From an uncultured Gemmatimonadota bacterium (lineage in GTDB: Bacteria > Gemmatimonadota > Gemmatimonadetes > Longimicrobiales > Longimicrobiaceae), in the NCBI GenBank assembly GCA_902805735.1, contig CADCTW010000162.1:1-42466 (forward strand): a DNA stretch of 42,466 bases, written 5' to 3'. Every line of letters starts with the position of its first letter. Positions within the stretch are counted from its first letter, which is position 1. The notes under the pieces were generated by a model, which worked only from the letters and a program-made list of their open reading frames with translations, was not told the DNA's origin and ran no database searches. This document shows, piece after piece, positions 34,230 through 41,818 of this stretch. Both the position numbers and the translations under genes were made by a program.

Positions 34230-36422
34230 TCACTGCGGAAGGAACGCGAAGCGGTAGCCAAGTGTCGCTCGGTCCCCGCCCCCATTCGGATTCTTGATGT
34301 TCAGGCGATACCGCCCCGCCGGCAAGGTGATATCCCGGAGCAACTCGCCATTTACGTTTACGACACTGTTCCAGCGTTCCCCGCCGGTGCGGTCGTCGCG
34401 CAGAATGGCGAGTACCGCGTCCGAAGGGCCGGTAAAGGGTGCGTCCCAGAGGATGCGCAGCCTTGTCTGTGCACCGAGATCGAAGGTGTACTCGTCGATA
34501 TCGCCCGCAGGATATAGGGGCTCGGCCGAGACCGTCTCGCCAGGGACATACGCTGCGGAGCGACCCTCCGGGCGAGTGTCGATGGCGAAGATCCGCACTC
34601 CATAGGGCTCCTGTGTGCGACCCGGGTATCTCAACATGGCCTCGCCTTCCACCGTCAGCTGATAGGTGGCCGCTTCCAGGGCTATGCGGCCAGTCGACCG
34701 CCCGTCCAGAGCGGGTGAGCCGGCATAGGTGGAAGTGTAAGCTGGCTGCGTCGCCCCGGATGGGCGCAGCGACGCGATACTCCCGGAGTTGGTTTCGGGC
34801 TGTCCCAGGAAGATGTTCACCGTGCGTCCGGCCTCCCCAGCGAAGGTGAACACGTCCAGGTCACCTGGGCGGTCGATGCGCTCGCCGGTCACCGTCTGGC
34901 CCACCTGCAGCGAACCGGGCACGTGCTCCGGTGCGGCGGAGACGGTGTACGCCTCCAGCGTGTACGAACCCGTCCCCAACTGCCTGTTGTCCATCGACAG
35001 TCCGCTGATCCGCAGCGTGTACGCACCGGTGTATGGAAGCGGGGTGCGTACGCTGTACTCCACCGTGGGGGTGTAACTCCCGCTCGTGGCCGTGGAGGAC
35101 AGTCTCGCTCCCTGCGCCGGCACCAGCTCCGCGAGGATGGCCCCGCGGACCGTTCCCACGCCGGCCAGGTGGATCACCACGTACTGCCCGGCAGTGCCCT
35201 GGAAGGGGAATTCGTCCACGTCTCCCGGCCGATCGATTGCGCTGGGCACCGGCGCAGCGTCCAGACGCACCGGGCCGCCGGTTTCCGGCCGCCGGTCCAC
35301 CGGATACAGCTCGAAGCGATACCGGCCGGTGGCGCCGCTCCGGGTCCCAGCCGCAGGCCCGTAGACGCGCACCCTGTACTCGCCGTCCGCTGGAAGGGCG
35401 ATCCGCCCCGTGCCTCGGTCGTCAAGCGACGTGGTGACGGAGTCGATCCCAAGACTCGCGACCAAAGCCTCTCCACGCAGTAGTTCCACGTTCAGCCCGG
35501 CGGACATCCCGGACTGAAGCTGAACCATGAGGTTCATCTCCTGTCCAGAGCGGCCGGTGAAGGTGAACTCGTCCACGTCCCCCACGCCGTCGATGGCATC
35601 GCTGGCCACTGCGCCCAGCGCGAGCGACGCAGGCCCCTCCTCCGGCGCCCGGTTCACCACGTCGAGTCGAAGACGGTAGGGACCTCCTGTCTCGCCGGAC
35701 CCGGTGCTCCCCAGGCGCACGAGATAGGTCCCGGTCCGGGTGAGCACGACCCGTCCCGTGGACCACTGTTCCAACTCCGCAGAGTGCGACAATATGTACA
35801 TCTCACGCACCACCTGCCCGGAAGCCGAGTCGACGAGCTGGACGTGCATCCGGCCCCAGTCGCTCGGGCCGACCTGCGCGAATACCACCCATTCCTGCCC
35901 CGTTTGCCCCGCGATTCGAAACTCGTCCACGTCCCCTTCCACCTCAAGCCTCTCGCCCTCCACCGTCTGCCCCGGTGTAAGGGCGGCTGGTACGTTTTCC
36001 GGACGCGGGTCGCGCACGAAGAGGCGCATGGAATACGCCCCTCGGTAGGTACCTCTCTGTCCCCGGACTCGCACACGCATGCGGGTACCTTTCTCGGGTG
36101 CTACCCACTCGGAGGCCTGCGTGACCAACGCCGTGTCCGTTCCCGCGCTGGCAACGCGGGCACGTACCTGATCGTTGCTGTCGAGCAACTCGGCGATGAG
36201 CGTGTCCGCCGCGGAGCCACTACGCGCCTGCAGCAGGAGGCGGAAGTCGGCGTCGGGAGGGCGCACGTCGAAATAGTCTGTTTCGCTGGAATCGAGCGTC
36301 CCTTCGACGGCCTGGTCGGCGCGCACCTCTGAGGCGTCGTCACTGTTACCGGTCGGTGAGTCGCACGAGGCCAGGGAGACAGCAGCACACAAGAGGATCG
36401 CGGTACGTAGGATGGTGATCAC
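34230..36422 (-). CDS. Large lipoprotein with repeated pre-peptidase C-terminal-like domains
   Basis: 730 residues from a GTG at 36422. Lipobox signal RTAILLCAAVSLASCD. The rest is about six beta-sandwich units of roughly 110 residues, with the recurring motif GDVDEF (also GDLDVF, GDIDEY) followed by F-x-G-x-x-G-Q and an aromatic strand, as in PPC domains. These occur in secreted proteases and adhesins, but no catalytic domain is present. It is unusually long for a cassette gene. The frame upstream of the GTG overlaps an acetyltransferase remnant. Confidence 0.75.
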   Translation of the reverse strand: MITILRTAILLCAAVSLASCDSPTGNSDDASEVRADQAVEGTLDSSETDYFDVRPPDADFRLLLQARSGSAADTLIAELLDSNDQVRARVASAGTDTALVTQASEWVAPEKGTRMRVRVRGQRGTYRGAYSMRLFVRDPRPENVPAALTPGQTVEGERLEVEGDVDEFRIAGQTGQEWVVFAQVGPSDWGRMHVQLVDSASGQVVREMYILSHSAELEQWSTGRVVLTRTGTYLVRLGSTGSGETGGPYRLRLDVVNRAPEEGPASLALGAVASDAIDGVGDVDEFTFTGRSGQEMNLMVQLQSGMSAGLNVELLRGEALVASLGIDSVTTSLDDRGTGRIALPADGEYRVRVYGPAAGTRSGATGRYRFELYPVDRRPETGGPVRLDAAPVPSAIDRPGDVDEFPFQGTAGQYVVIHLAGVGTVRGAILAELVPAQGARLSSTATSGSYTPTVEYSVRTPLPYTGAYTLRISGLSMDNRQLGTGSYTLEAYTVSAAPEHVPGSLQVGQTVTGERIDRPGDLDVFTFAGEAGRTVNIFLGQPETNSGSIASLRPSGATQPAYTSTYAGSPALDGRSTGRIALEAATYQLTVEGEAMLRYPGRTQEPYGVRIFAIDTRPEGRSAAYVPGETVSAEPLYPAGDIDEYTFDLGAQTRLRILWDAPFTGPSDAVLAILRDDRTGGERWNSVVNVNGELLRDITLPAGRYRLNIKNPNGGGDRATLGYRFAFLPQ

Positions 36423-36663
36423 GATTGCACGGGAAGAGACGATAGGAGGGATCCGCAAATCTAGGAACAAACTCGAGCCGCGCTGGCCGATCAGCCGCAA
36501 ACTGCTGCTGGATGCGCCCGGCGAACTCCCGCGCGCCTTCGGCAGTGAAGAGCGGAGAGAGCGTGTGGCGAACGACTCTCTGGTCGGCCAACACGATGTA
36601 AATCGCGTCCTCGTCGCAAGGGCGGACAGGCCGCGGATGGAGCCGCTGGGTCGCAGTGGTCAT
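36346..36663 (-). pseudogene. GNAT acetyltransferase remnant (N-terminal part)
   Basis: Starting at the ATG at 36663, 48 bp after an attC core, it reads RPVRPCDEDAIYIVLADQRV and HTLSPLFTAEGAREFAGRI. This is the usual first strand and helices of a GNAT N-acetyltransferase. Homology stops near 36495, and the frame then runs into the lipoprotein gene. The acetyl-CoA-binding part is missing. Confidence 0.6.
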
Positions 36664-36710
36664 CCCGTCCATCCGATTGTGCACACGCAGTTCCCCCGGG
36701 GCGTGTGGAC

Positions 36711-36802
36711 GCCGAACGTCAAGGATAAGCCGCGTGCGGCCGAGGTAGAATGGCGGTCAGTAAAATGGTTGGCCGCACGTGGGCTTCATCCGCTTGTTCG
36801 GC
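36711..36802 (-). repeat. attC recombination site
   Basis: 92 bp with an exact GCCGAAC / GTTCGGC pair (36802-36796 and 36717-36711). The arms GGATGAAGCCCACGTGCGGC and GGCCGCACGCGGCTTATCC pair with one unpaired base. The stop codon of the small cassette gene lies inside its first arm. Confidence 0.85.
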
Positions 36803-37001
36803 CACGACAGTCGAGGCGACGCGCAAGCAGTGAACGAAGCTGCGGCTCCAAACGCTCTTGGTTCACGTAATCGGGCTCGTCGAGCTCCATCATCCAAATA
36901 GTGTCTGGATCGTGGGGCAGCACTGCCGCGAGTCGATCTAGGGCACGTTCGATGATCGTGCGAGCGCGTGCCTCGCAGTCCGGGGTGGCGCTCCCAGACA
37001 T
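36786..37001 (-). CDS. Small acidic cassette protein
   Basis: 71 residues (ARTIIERALDRLAAVLPHD, IWMMELDEPDYVNQERLEP). The ATG overlaps the stop of the lipoprotein gene by one base (TGATG), so the two are translationally coupled. The final residues are attC sequence. Function unknown; an association with the lipoprotein is inference. Confidence 0.6.
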   Translation of the reverse strand: MSGSATPDCEARARTIIERALDRLAAVLPHDPDTIWMMELDEPDYVNQERLEPQLRSLLARRLDCRGRTSG

Positions 37002-37426
37002 CAGCGGCAGTCCCCCTCCTGCGAGGGCCGAATGAGGAGCACACTGTCGACCAGCAACTCGCGTTGGTAGTGCTCAGGAATTCCCTCATCACTTCGCAAA
37101 CTGTCGAGCGCTACACCAACAACCTCGGTGTAGAGCGGGCTCGTTCGCTGCTTGCCAATGGTGCGATTCGGTACAGCGTTTGCGAGTTTCGCGTGATTGT
37201 CGACGTAGAGCAGCTCTTCGGAGTTGCACGGCTGAAAATGACTCTGCGAAAAGTCCAGCGTGTAGTAGCCCCGGATCGTACCGGGGACTGTGTCCAACTC
37301 TGGCTGGCTTGGTGCCACCTGGGCCTGAGAACCACCCTGTGCATTCTCGCCCGATCCACACCCCGTAGAAAGGCCCGTTAGTAGAACCGTAGCCACAAAC
37401 CCACTCGGGTAACGCCAGTACCGCAT
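37001..37426 (-). CDS. Lipoprotein, first cassette gene
   Basis: 141 residues. Signal peptide VATVLLTGLSTGCGSGENA with the lipobox Cys near residue 23. The mature part has IRGYYTLDFSQSHFQPCNSE, YTEVVGVALDSLRSDEGIPE and VDSVLLIRPSQEG. No family recognised. It is the first cassette gene after the attI-like segment and so would be the best expressed from a cassette promoter there. Confidence 0.7.
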   Translation of the reverse strand: MRYWRYPSGFVATVLLTGLSTGCGSGENAQGGSQAQVAPSQPELDTVPGTIRGYYTLDFSQSHFQPCNSEELLYVDNHAKLANAVPNRTIGKQRTSPLYTEVVGVALDSLRSDEGIPEHYQRELLVDSVLLIRPSQEGDCR

Positions 37427-37471
37427 GATTGCCTACTCCTGTGATCAGGGCTGTGATACCGACGGTGCGAG

Positions 37472-37566
37472 GCCGAACTACTTCCTAAGTAGACAAAATT
37501 CCGCTATGCACGCAAGGGCTATGTGGGTTTTCCGAGCCGTTTGCAATCACTTGCCGCGGTTCTGCG
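37472..37566 (-). promoter_or_regulatory. attI-like site with cassette promoter
   Basis: A GTTCGGC core (37478-37472) lies 46 bp before the first cassette start. Upstream of it (37566-37481) is the segment repeated at 31.57 kb. A possible promoter on the minus strand is TTGCGT (37515-37510) and TACTTA (37491-37486), 18 bp apart. There is no long palindrome here, which distinguishes attI from attC. Confidence 0.6.
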
Positions 37567-37701
37567 AGTGATGTGCTGCGGAATCACCGCGTCCCAGGCA
37601 ACACGCAGCGGGCGGTTCGGCGCCGCGCCCGCATCCAGCCGTCCCGTAGTCGCTTAGGCGCGCGGGAGCGGACTGCGTCCTGATATGTGCGCGCGCTGGC
37701 G

Positions 37702-37730
37702 AGATAACGCTCTTGTGTGATGCGTTATCT
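37702..37730. promoter_or_regulatory. Perfect inverted repeat at the intI start
   Basis: AGATAACGC and GCGTTATCT, 9 bp each, 11 bp apart, overlapping the probable TTG start of the intI remnant. It could be an operator for the integrase gene or a binding site for the integrase; both are inference. Confidence 0.4.
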
Positions 37731-37875
37731 GGATCAAAGCTACTCGCGGGACCCTCCCCTACCACAAACCGCCCGCAGATCCCCGCTCTTCCGCTGCTGG
37801 ACCAGGTACGACAGACCGCTCGCCTCCGGCACCTGAGCTTGCGCAGCGAGCGGGCGTACGCGAGCCGAGTGTCCA
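37713..37875 (+). pseudogene. intI: Integron integrase, N-terminal remnant
   Basis: About 53 codons remain. The segment PLLDQVRQTARLRHLSLRSE, followed by RAYASRV, is the N-terminal core-binding motif of IntI tyrosine recombinases (LLDQVR-x3-R-x2-H-x-S-x-R-x-E-x-AY). Homology stops after RAYASRV, and the catalytic domain with Arg-His-Arg-Tyr is absent. The gene points away from the cassettes, as in other integrons. A start at TTG 37713 is assumed. IS21 begins about 70 bp further on. Confidence 0.72.
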
Positions 37876-37933
37876 GCATGGGCGCGAAAGGCTTGACGCG
37901 TGGGTTGTGGTTGGCGGGACGGCGCGAGATGGG

Positions 37934-37943
37934 CTCACACAGA
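37934..37943. repeat. CACAGAG-type repeat remnant at the IS boundary
   Basis: Ten bases, CTCACACAGA, of a repeat arm directly touch the left end of the IS21 element. The rest of the arm is not found at the right end. Confidence 0.6.
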
Positions 37944-38074
37944 TGTGAGTTCCCCAAACTCTGTCGCCGATCCTCTCTAAACTCTGGCGCGATTCAGGAT
38001 CACTGACCTTATCTTTTTCGCCGTTCCGTGCAGGGCTGCTGCCCACCGCCGGCCGGCGAGGGAGGATGATCCGG

Positions 38075-39469
38075 ATGATCGACAGACACGCCGTACAGGC
38101 CCTGGTACGCTCGGGCCTCTCCACGAAGGACATCGCAGCGCAGATGGGCATCTCCGTGCGTTCCGTGCAGCGGATCGCGAAGGAGCCGCCCGTCGAGGAG
38201 CCGGATGACGAGCGGGCGCGCAGCGAGCGCCGCGTCGGCCGTCCGCCCCTTCCCGATCGCATCCCACAGCGGCTGCGAGAGCTCGTCGCTGAGGATCCGC
38301 AGGCGCCGCCGCTGGAGGTGCTGCGCCAGCTCCGCGAGGAAGGCGCCACGCTGGGCGAGAGCACGTTCTACCGCATCTTCCGCATCGAGAAGGCGAAGCT
38401 GCCCTCGGAGCTGATGGTGCGCTTCGAGGGTGTGCCCGGCGAGTTCGCGCAGTTCGACTTCGGGGTGGCGGACGTGCGGCTGCTGGACGGGCGCACAAAG
38501 CGCATCCACTTCGCCGCCTACCGGCTCAAGCACTCGCGCTGGGTGTGGGTGGTCGTCGTCCCCGACGAGCGGGTGGAGTCGCTGGTGCGCGCGCTGCTCG
38601 CCGCCTTTGAGCACTCGGGCGGCGTGCCTCTGCGGGTCGTCTTCGACAACCCGAAGACGGTGGTGCTCCGGCGCGACGAGAACGGCCGCCCCGTCTGGAA
38701 CCAGACGCTTGCGCAGGTGGCCATCGACTACGGCTTCACGATCGAGCTGTGCACGCCCCGCAGCCCCGAGCAGAAGGGCGCGGTGGAGAACCTGGTGGGG
38801 TGGGTGAAGAAGAGCTTCTTCCGCGCCCGCCGCTTCGCCGACCTGGAGCACGACCTCCCGCGCCAGCTGGTGGAGTGGCTCACGTCCGGCAACGAGGAGC
38901 GCCCCTCCCGCGCCACCGGCGCCGTCCCCGCCGAGCGCATGGAGGCGGAGCGGCGGCGGATGAAGCCGCTTGCCGTCCCGCCGGCCGAGTATGCCCTGCG
39001 CTTCCCGGTCCAGGTCGGCCCCACGGCCATGGTGGAGTTCCAGGGCATCCGCTACGCCATGCCGCCAGGCGCGTGCGGCATCCCCGCCACGCTGCACCTC
39101 TACCCCGACCGCGTGCGGATCTCGACCGCCGGCGGTCGCTTCGAGGCCACGCACCCGCGCTTCCCCCGCGGCGGGACCAGCTACCTCGCCGGCCAGCGGG
39201 CCGAGCAGCTCGCTTCCGTCGCCGGTGCCCGCAAGCGGCTCTACTTCATGCGCGAGCGCATCCTGGAGCTGGGCCCCGTCGGCGAGGGCTACCTCACCGA
39301 ACTGATCCACGCACGGCCGCACACCTGGAAGGCCGACGTGGAGCGGCTCTTCGCGCTCCTGGAGGAAGTGGGCGAGGAGCGCTTCCTGCGGCTCCTGCAG
39401 CGCGCGCTCTTCCAGCGTCTCTATGGCGCCGAGTACGTCGTGCGCTCCGCCCGGGAGGTGGCCTCGTGA
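38075..39469 (+). CDS. istA: IS21-family transposase IstA
   Basis: 464 residues from the ATG at 38075, which has GAGGGAGG 9 bp upstream; another ATG 9 bp earlier is in frame. N-terminal helix-turn-helix (GLSTKDIAAQMGISVRSVQR), then the DDE catalytic core with Asp in GEFAQFDFG, Asp in VVFDNPKTVV and Glu in SPEQKGAVENLV. A C-terminal beta domain and helices follow. It appears intact. Confidence 0.95.
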   Translation: MIDRHAVQALVRSGLSTKDIAAQMGISVRSVQRIAKEPPVEEPDDERARSERRVGRPPLPDRIPQRLRELVAEDPQAPPLEVLRQLREEGATLGESTFYRIFRIEKAKLPSELMVRFEGVPGEFAQFDFGVADVRLLDGRTKRIHFAAYRLKHSRWVWVVVVPDERVESLVRALLAAFEHSGGVPLRVVFDNPKTVVLRRDENGRPVWNQTLAQVAIDYGFTIELCTPRSPEQKGAVENLVGWVKKSFFRARRFADLEHDLPRQLVEWLTSGNEERPSRATGAVPAERMEAERRRMKPLAVPPAEYALRFPVQVGPTAMVEFQGIRYAMPPGACGIPATLHLYPDRVRISTAGGRFEATHPRFPRGGTSYLAGQRAEQLASVAGARKRLYFMRERILELGPVGEGYLTELIHARPHTWKADVERLFALLEEVGEERFLRLLQRALFQRLYGAEYVVRSAREVAS

Positions 39470-40248
39470 GCGCGGCCATCGGCACGGGCGACCTGGACGC
39501 CATGCTCAAGCGGCTCCACCTGCCCACCATCCGCCGCCTCTACGCCGAGCTCACGCTCCGCGCCGAGGCCGAGGGGATGAGCTACCGCGATTTCCTGGAG
39601 ATCCTCGCCGCTGAGGAGATCGCCCACCGCGCCCAGACCCGCATCACCCGCTCGGTGAGGAGGGCGCGCTTCCCCTACCTGCGCACCATCGATGAATTCG
39701 ACTTCACCTTCCAGACTTCGGTGCGCATGCAGATGCTGGGCACGCTGCTGGGTCCCGAGCTCGTCAGCGAGGGCCGCTCCGCCATCTTCTCCGGCCCGCC
39801 CGGGCGCGGCAAGACGCACCTCGCCGTCGCCGTCGCGTACCGCGCCATCCAGAACGGCTCCGAGGCCTTCTTCACCTCCGCCGACGAGCTGATCGGCGCC
39901 CTCTCCCACGCCGCACTCACCGGACGCTTGGAGGCGGCGCTGGAGCCCTACGTGCACCCGCACGTCCTCGTCATCGACGAGCTCGGCTACCAGAGCTACG
40001 CCGCGGACGCGGCCAACGTGCTCTTCCGCGTCGTCAGCATCCGCCACCTCAAGCGCCGCTCCACCATCGTCACCACCAACAAGCCCCTGGCGGCGCTCGG
40101 CCAGGTGCTGCATGATGCCGATCTCGCCGAGGCCATCCTCGACCGGCTCCTGGAGCGCGGCACCCACTACGTGCTCCGAGGCCGCTCCTACCGCACCCGC
40201 AACCACAGAGAGGAACTCACCCAAGACGCCATCTCTGACGCAGCGTAG
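39466..40248 (+). CDS. istB: IS21-family ATPase IstB
   Basis: 260 residues; an AAA+ helper that loads target DNA for IstA. Walker A is FSGPPGRGKTHLAVAVAY, Walker B is HVLVIDELGYQSY, and STIVTTNKPL is the sensor-1 region. The GTG start overlaps the istA stop (GTGA), giving coupled translation. It appears intact, so the element could be active. Confidence 0.95.
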   Translation: MSAAIGTGDLDAMLKRLHLPTIRRLYAELTLRAEAEGMSYRDFLEILAAEEIAHRAQTRITRSVRRARFPYLRTIDEFDFTFQTSVRMQMLGTLLGPELVSEGRSAIFSGPPGRGKTHLAVAVAYRAIQNGSEAFFTSADELIGALSHAALTGRLEAALEPYVHPHVLVIDELGYQSYAADAANVLFRVVSIRHLKRRSTIVTTNKPLAALGQVLHDADLAEAILDRLLERGTHYVLRGRSYRTRNHREELTQDAISDAA

Positions 40249-40269
40249 CTCCCCCTGGCGCGCCAGAGT

Positions 40270-40587
40270 TTAGAGAGCAACCGCGACAGCTTTCAGAGAA
40301 CCCACACGTCCAGGTTGAGCACCAGGTAGATTATCGACGTCCCAATGGCCAAGCTCCCCATCCCAACTCGCTCCAGGTTGGGGTACACCTCCCGGAATCG
40401 GTGTAGCCGGGATCCACCTCTTTCCGCGAGTGGCACCGCTACCTGCAGGGGTGCTTCCGCCGCTAGCGGGTTTCCACGTTCTTCCCCCCGGGAGTTTAAC
40501 TGGAGGGCCCCCTTTGGGCTCAGGACAGATCATTGGCCTGCCCTGCGCGCCCTTGCAAGGCTTCAGACCATAAGGATCAGAATAAAC
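40270..40587 (-). pseudogene. Orphan Rhs C-terminal toxin tip 1, cut at both ends
   Basis: Begins at the Rhs core/tip motif SVYSDPYGLK and continues through a Gly/Pro-rich domain ending ASWDGELGHWDVDNLPG. The GHWDVD end resembles several polymorphic-toxin nuclease tips but the exact family is unclear. The frame enters the IS21 right end at 40306 and stops there, so the last residues are lost. The Rhs core upstream is replaced by transposase sequence. Confidence 0.6.
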
Positions 40588-40937
40588 CGATGCTCCAGCG
40601 ACAAAAGGAGATCTACGGCCGTCCGCCGCGGCAGGCGGCACTCGACGGCGGCTTTGGCTCGAAAGAGAACTTGAGGGCGGCCAAAGACCTCGGGGTAGCG
40701 GACGTGTGCTTCGCGAAGAAGCGCGGGCTCAAGGTGCCGGACATGGTGAAGAGCATGTGGGTATACCGGAAGCTGCGGGACTTCCGTGCGGGCATCGAGG
40801 GGATGATCTCGTTCCTGAAGCGTGCCTTTGGGCTGGACCGCTGCACCTGGCGTGGGGAGCTGTCCTACCAGAGCTATGTCCGGAGCGGAGTGCTGGCGGC
40901 CAACCTGCTGACACTCGCACGGCACACGCTGGCCTGA
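40588..40937 (+). pseudogene. ISNCY-type transposase, C-terminal fragment
   Basis: Reads PPRQAALDGGFGSKENL, DVCFAKKRGLKVPDMVKS, FRAGIEGMISFLKRAFGLDR and VRSGVLAANLLTLARHTL, a typical C-terminal third of ISNCY-group transposases including the final catalytic Glu region. The N-terminal part is missing; Rhs tip sequence on the other strand lies in its place. Confidence 0.8.
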
Positions 40938-41194
40938 CCGGATCGGAGGCGCCCCGGCGGGTCACCCCTGAGGTGGAGTGTGCCCGAACGCGGCTTGGCC
41001 CTGCGTCTCCGACCCAAACGGAGCGGAATCGCATTGGCCGATCGGCTCGCGATGCCTCGCAACCGCTCCGCGCGCCGTTTGCACGGCCACCCGGAACGCG
41101 CTTTTCCGCTGTTTTCGACGGCAACTAGTCTAAAGTCTGCGCTCGAGAAGCCGTCGCCCTGATTACATCGGAGAACAACTCGCGGGTCGAACGT
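40938..41194. other. Intergenic remnant of the ISNCY-type element
   Basis: No gene seen. The stretch ACTAGTCTAAAGTCTGCGCT near 41125-41144 could be the terminal repeat of the fragmentary element, but no matching left end exists in the window. Confidence 0.35.
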
Positions 41195-41219
41195 GGGCAG
41201 GCGCTCCAAGCGCCTGCCC
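41195..41219 (-). terminator. Hairpin after the immunity lipoprotein gene
   Basis: Perfect 10-bp stem GGGCAGGCGC / GCGCCTGCCC with a 5-nt loop, 8 bp past the stop codon at 41228. There is no U-tract on the minus strand, so it may work as an mRNA end or with Rho. Confidence 0.5.
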
Positions 41220-41227
41220 ATGCATGC

Positions 41228-41818
41228 TCAACCTGTGTAGTCTTGAAACGCGAATCTGGAGATGCGTTGCGTCTTTAGACTGTACTCCGCGCGAAAGAAG
41301 CCCCGCCCGCCATCGCATACGTTTATGACGCTCTCTCCGAACCTCCGGATAACGCTCGCAACTTTAACCGACTGGGGCACCGCCAGTGTGTCGAAGGTAA
41401 CGGCGCGGGTCAGATAGTTTTGACTTACGCCCCGGATAAATACCAACTTCTCACCACCTCGGTATAAGCCGAGGTACTGGCGGGAGTATTTCTGGAGTGC
41501 GTCAGCCGTCGCAATCTCCGAAGCCTCAGTTTGGAGGTGCTCGTTCAGTCCGAGCTCGATCACCCTAAGCTCCGCATCGGATGGAACCCACAGGCTGTCC
41601 GCCTCTGCCATCGATCCGTCACAATAGGTCAGAAGCCTCTGCCCCTCGGAGGCCGGCAGTACGACGCCGACGGCGGGCACGGACACCCCGGTTTGCGGGG
41701 CATCGTCGGACCCGCCGGCCGCTTGCCGGCAGGCGGCGAGCGTGACGGTCGCGCAGGCTGCCAAGCGCAAAAGAAGGCCCGGCGAGGACCGGTGAGACTG
41801 CGCACGTCCGACACTCAT
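41228..41818 (-). CDS. Lipoprotein, probable immunity partner of Rhs tip 2
   Basis: 196 residues from the ATG at 41818, which overlaps the stop of the Rhs tip by 4 bp (ATGA). Signal and lipobox LLRLAACATVTLAACRQ. The mature part has ELRVIELGLNEHLQTEASEI, KYSRQYLGLYRGGEKLVFIR and GRGFFRAEYSLKTQRISRF. Coupled translation directly after a toxin tip is the standard position of an immunity gene. A periplasmic location would fit a toxin acting in the envelope. The family is unknown. Confidence 0.65.
   Translation of the reverse strand: MSVGRAQSHRSSPGLLLRLAACATVTLAACRQAAGGSDDAPQTGVSVPAVGVVLPASEGQRLLTYCDGSMAEADSLWVPSDAELRVIELGLNEHLQTEASEIATADALQKYSRQYLGLYRGGEKLVFIRGVSQNYLTRAVTFDTLAVPQSVKVASVIRRFGESVINVCDGGRGFFRAEYSLKTQRISRFAFQDYTG

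Larger units (their letters stand above)
26721..37875 (-). mobile_element. Chromosomal integron: cassette array with attI-like end and remnant integrase
   Basis: All convincing genes of this 11-kb stretch are on the minus strand. Nine attC-like sites in one orientation divide them. Start codons follow the R' core (GTTCGGC) by 18, 26, 27, 46, 48, 48, 52 and 53 bp, as expected for gene cassettes. The array is bounded on the right by an attI/promoter-like segment and a divergent intI fragment, which is the canonical integron layout. The cassettes hold small, unrelated genes, some with toxin-antitoxin or immunity functions. The left limit is set at the end of mazF and is uncertain. Confidence 0.8.
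37944..40306 (+). mobile_element. IS21-family insertion sequence
   Basis: 2363 bp with two genes, istA and istB, overlapping by 4 bp. The ends are imperfect inverted repeats beginning TGTGAGTT / TGTGGGTT. They include the exactly matching inner blocks CTCTCTAAACTCTGGCGC (37973-37990) and its complement (40260-40277). Flanking bases differ (ACACAGA left, CGTCCAGG right), so no target duplication is seen. A deletion or recombination after insertion is likely. Confidence 0.88.

Noticed and set aside
37873..37943. Continuation of intI through GRREMG
   Set aside because: REMG occurs in integrases, but the spacing from RAYASRV is wrong and the intervening residues do not fit; taken as chance.
37936..40314. 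Target-site duplication around IS21
   Set aside because: The bases on either side do not match at any length from 4 to 8, so none is claimed.
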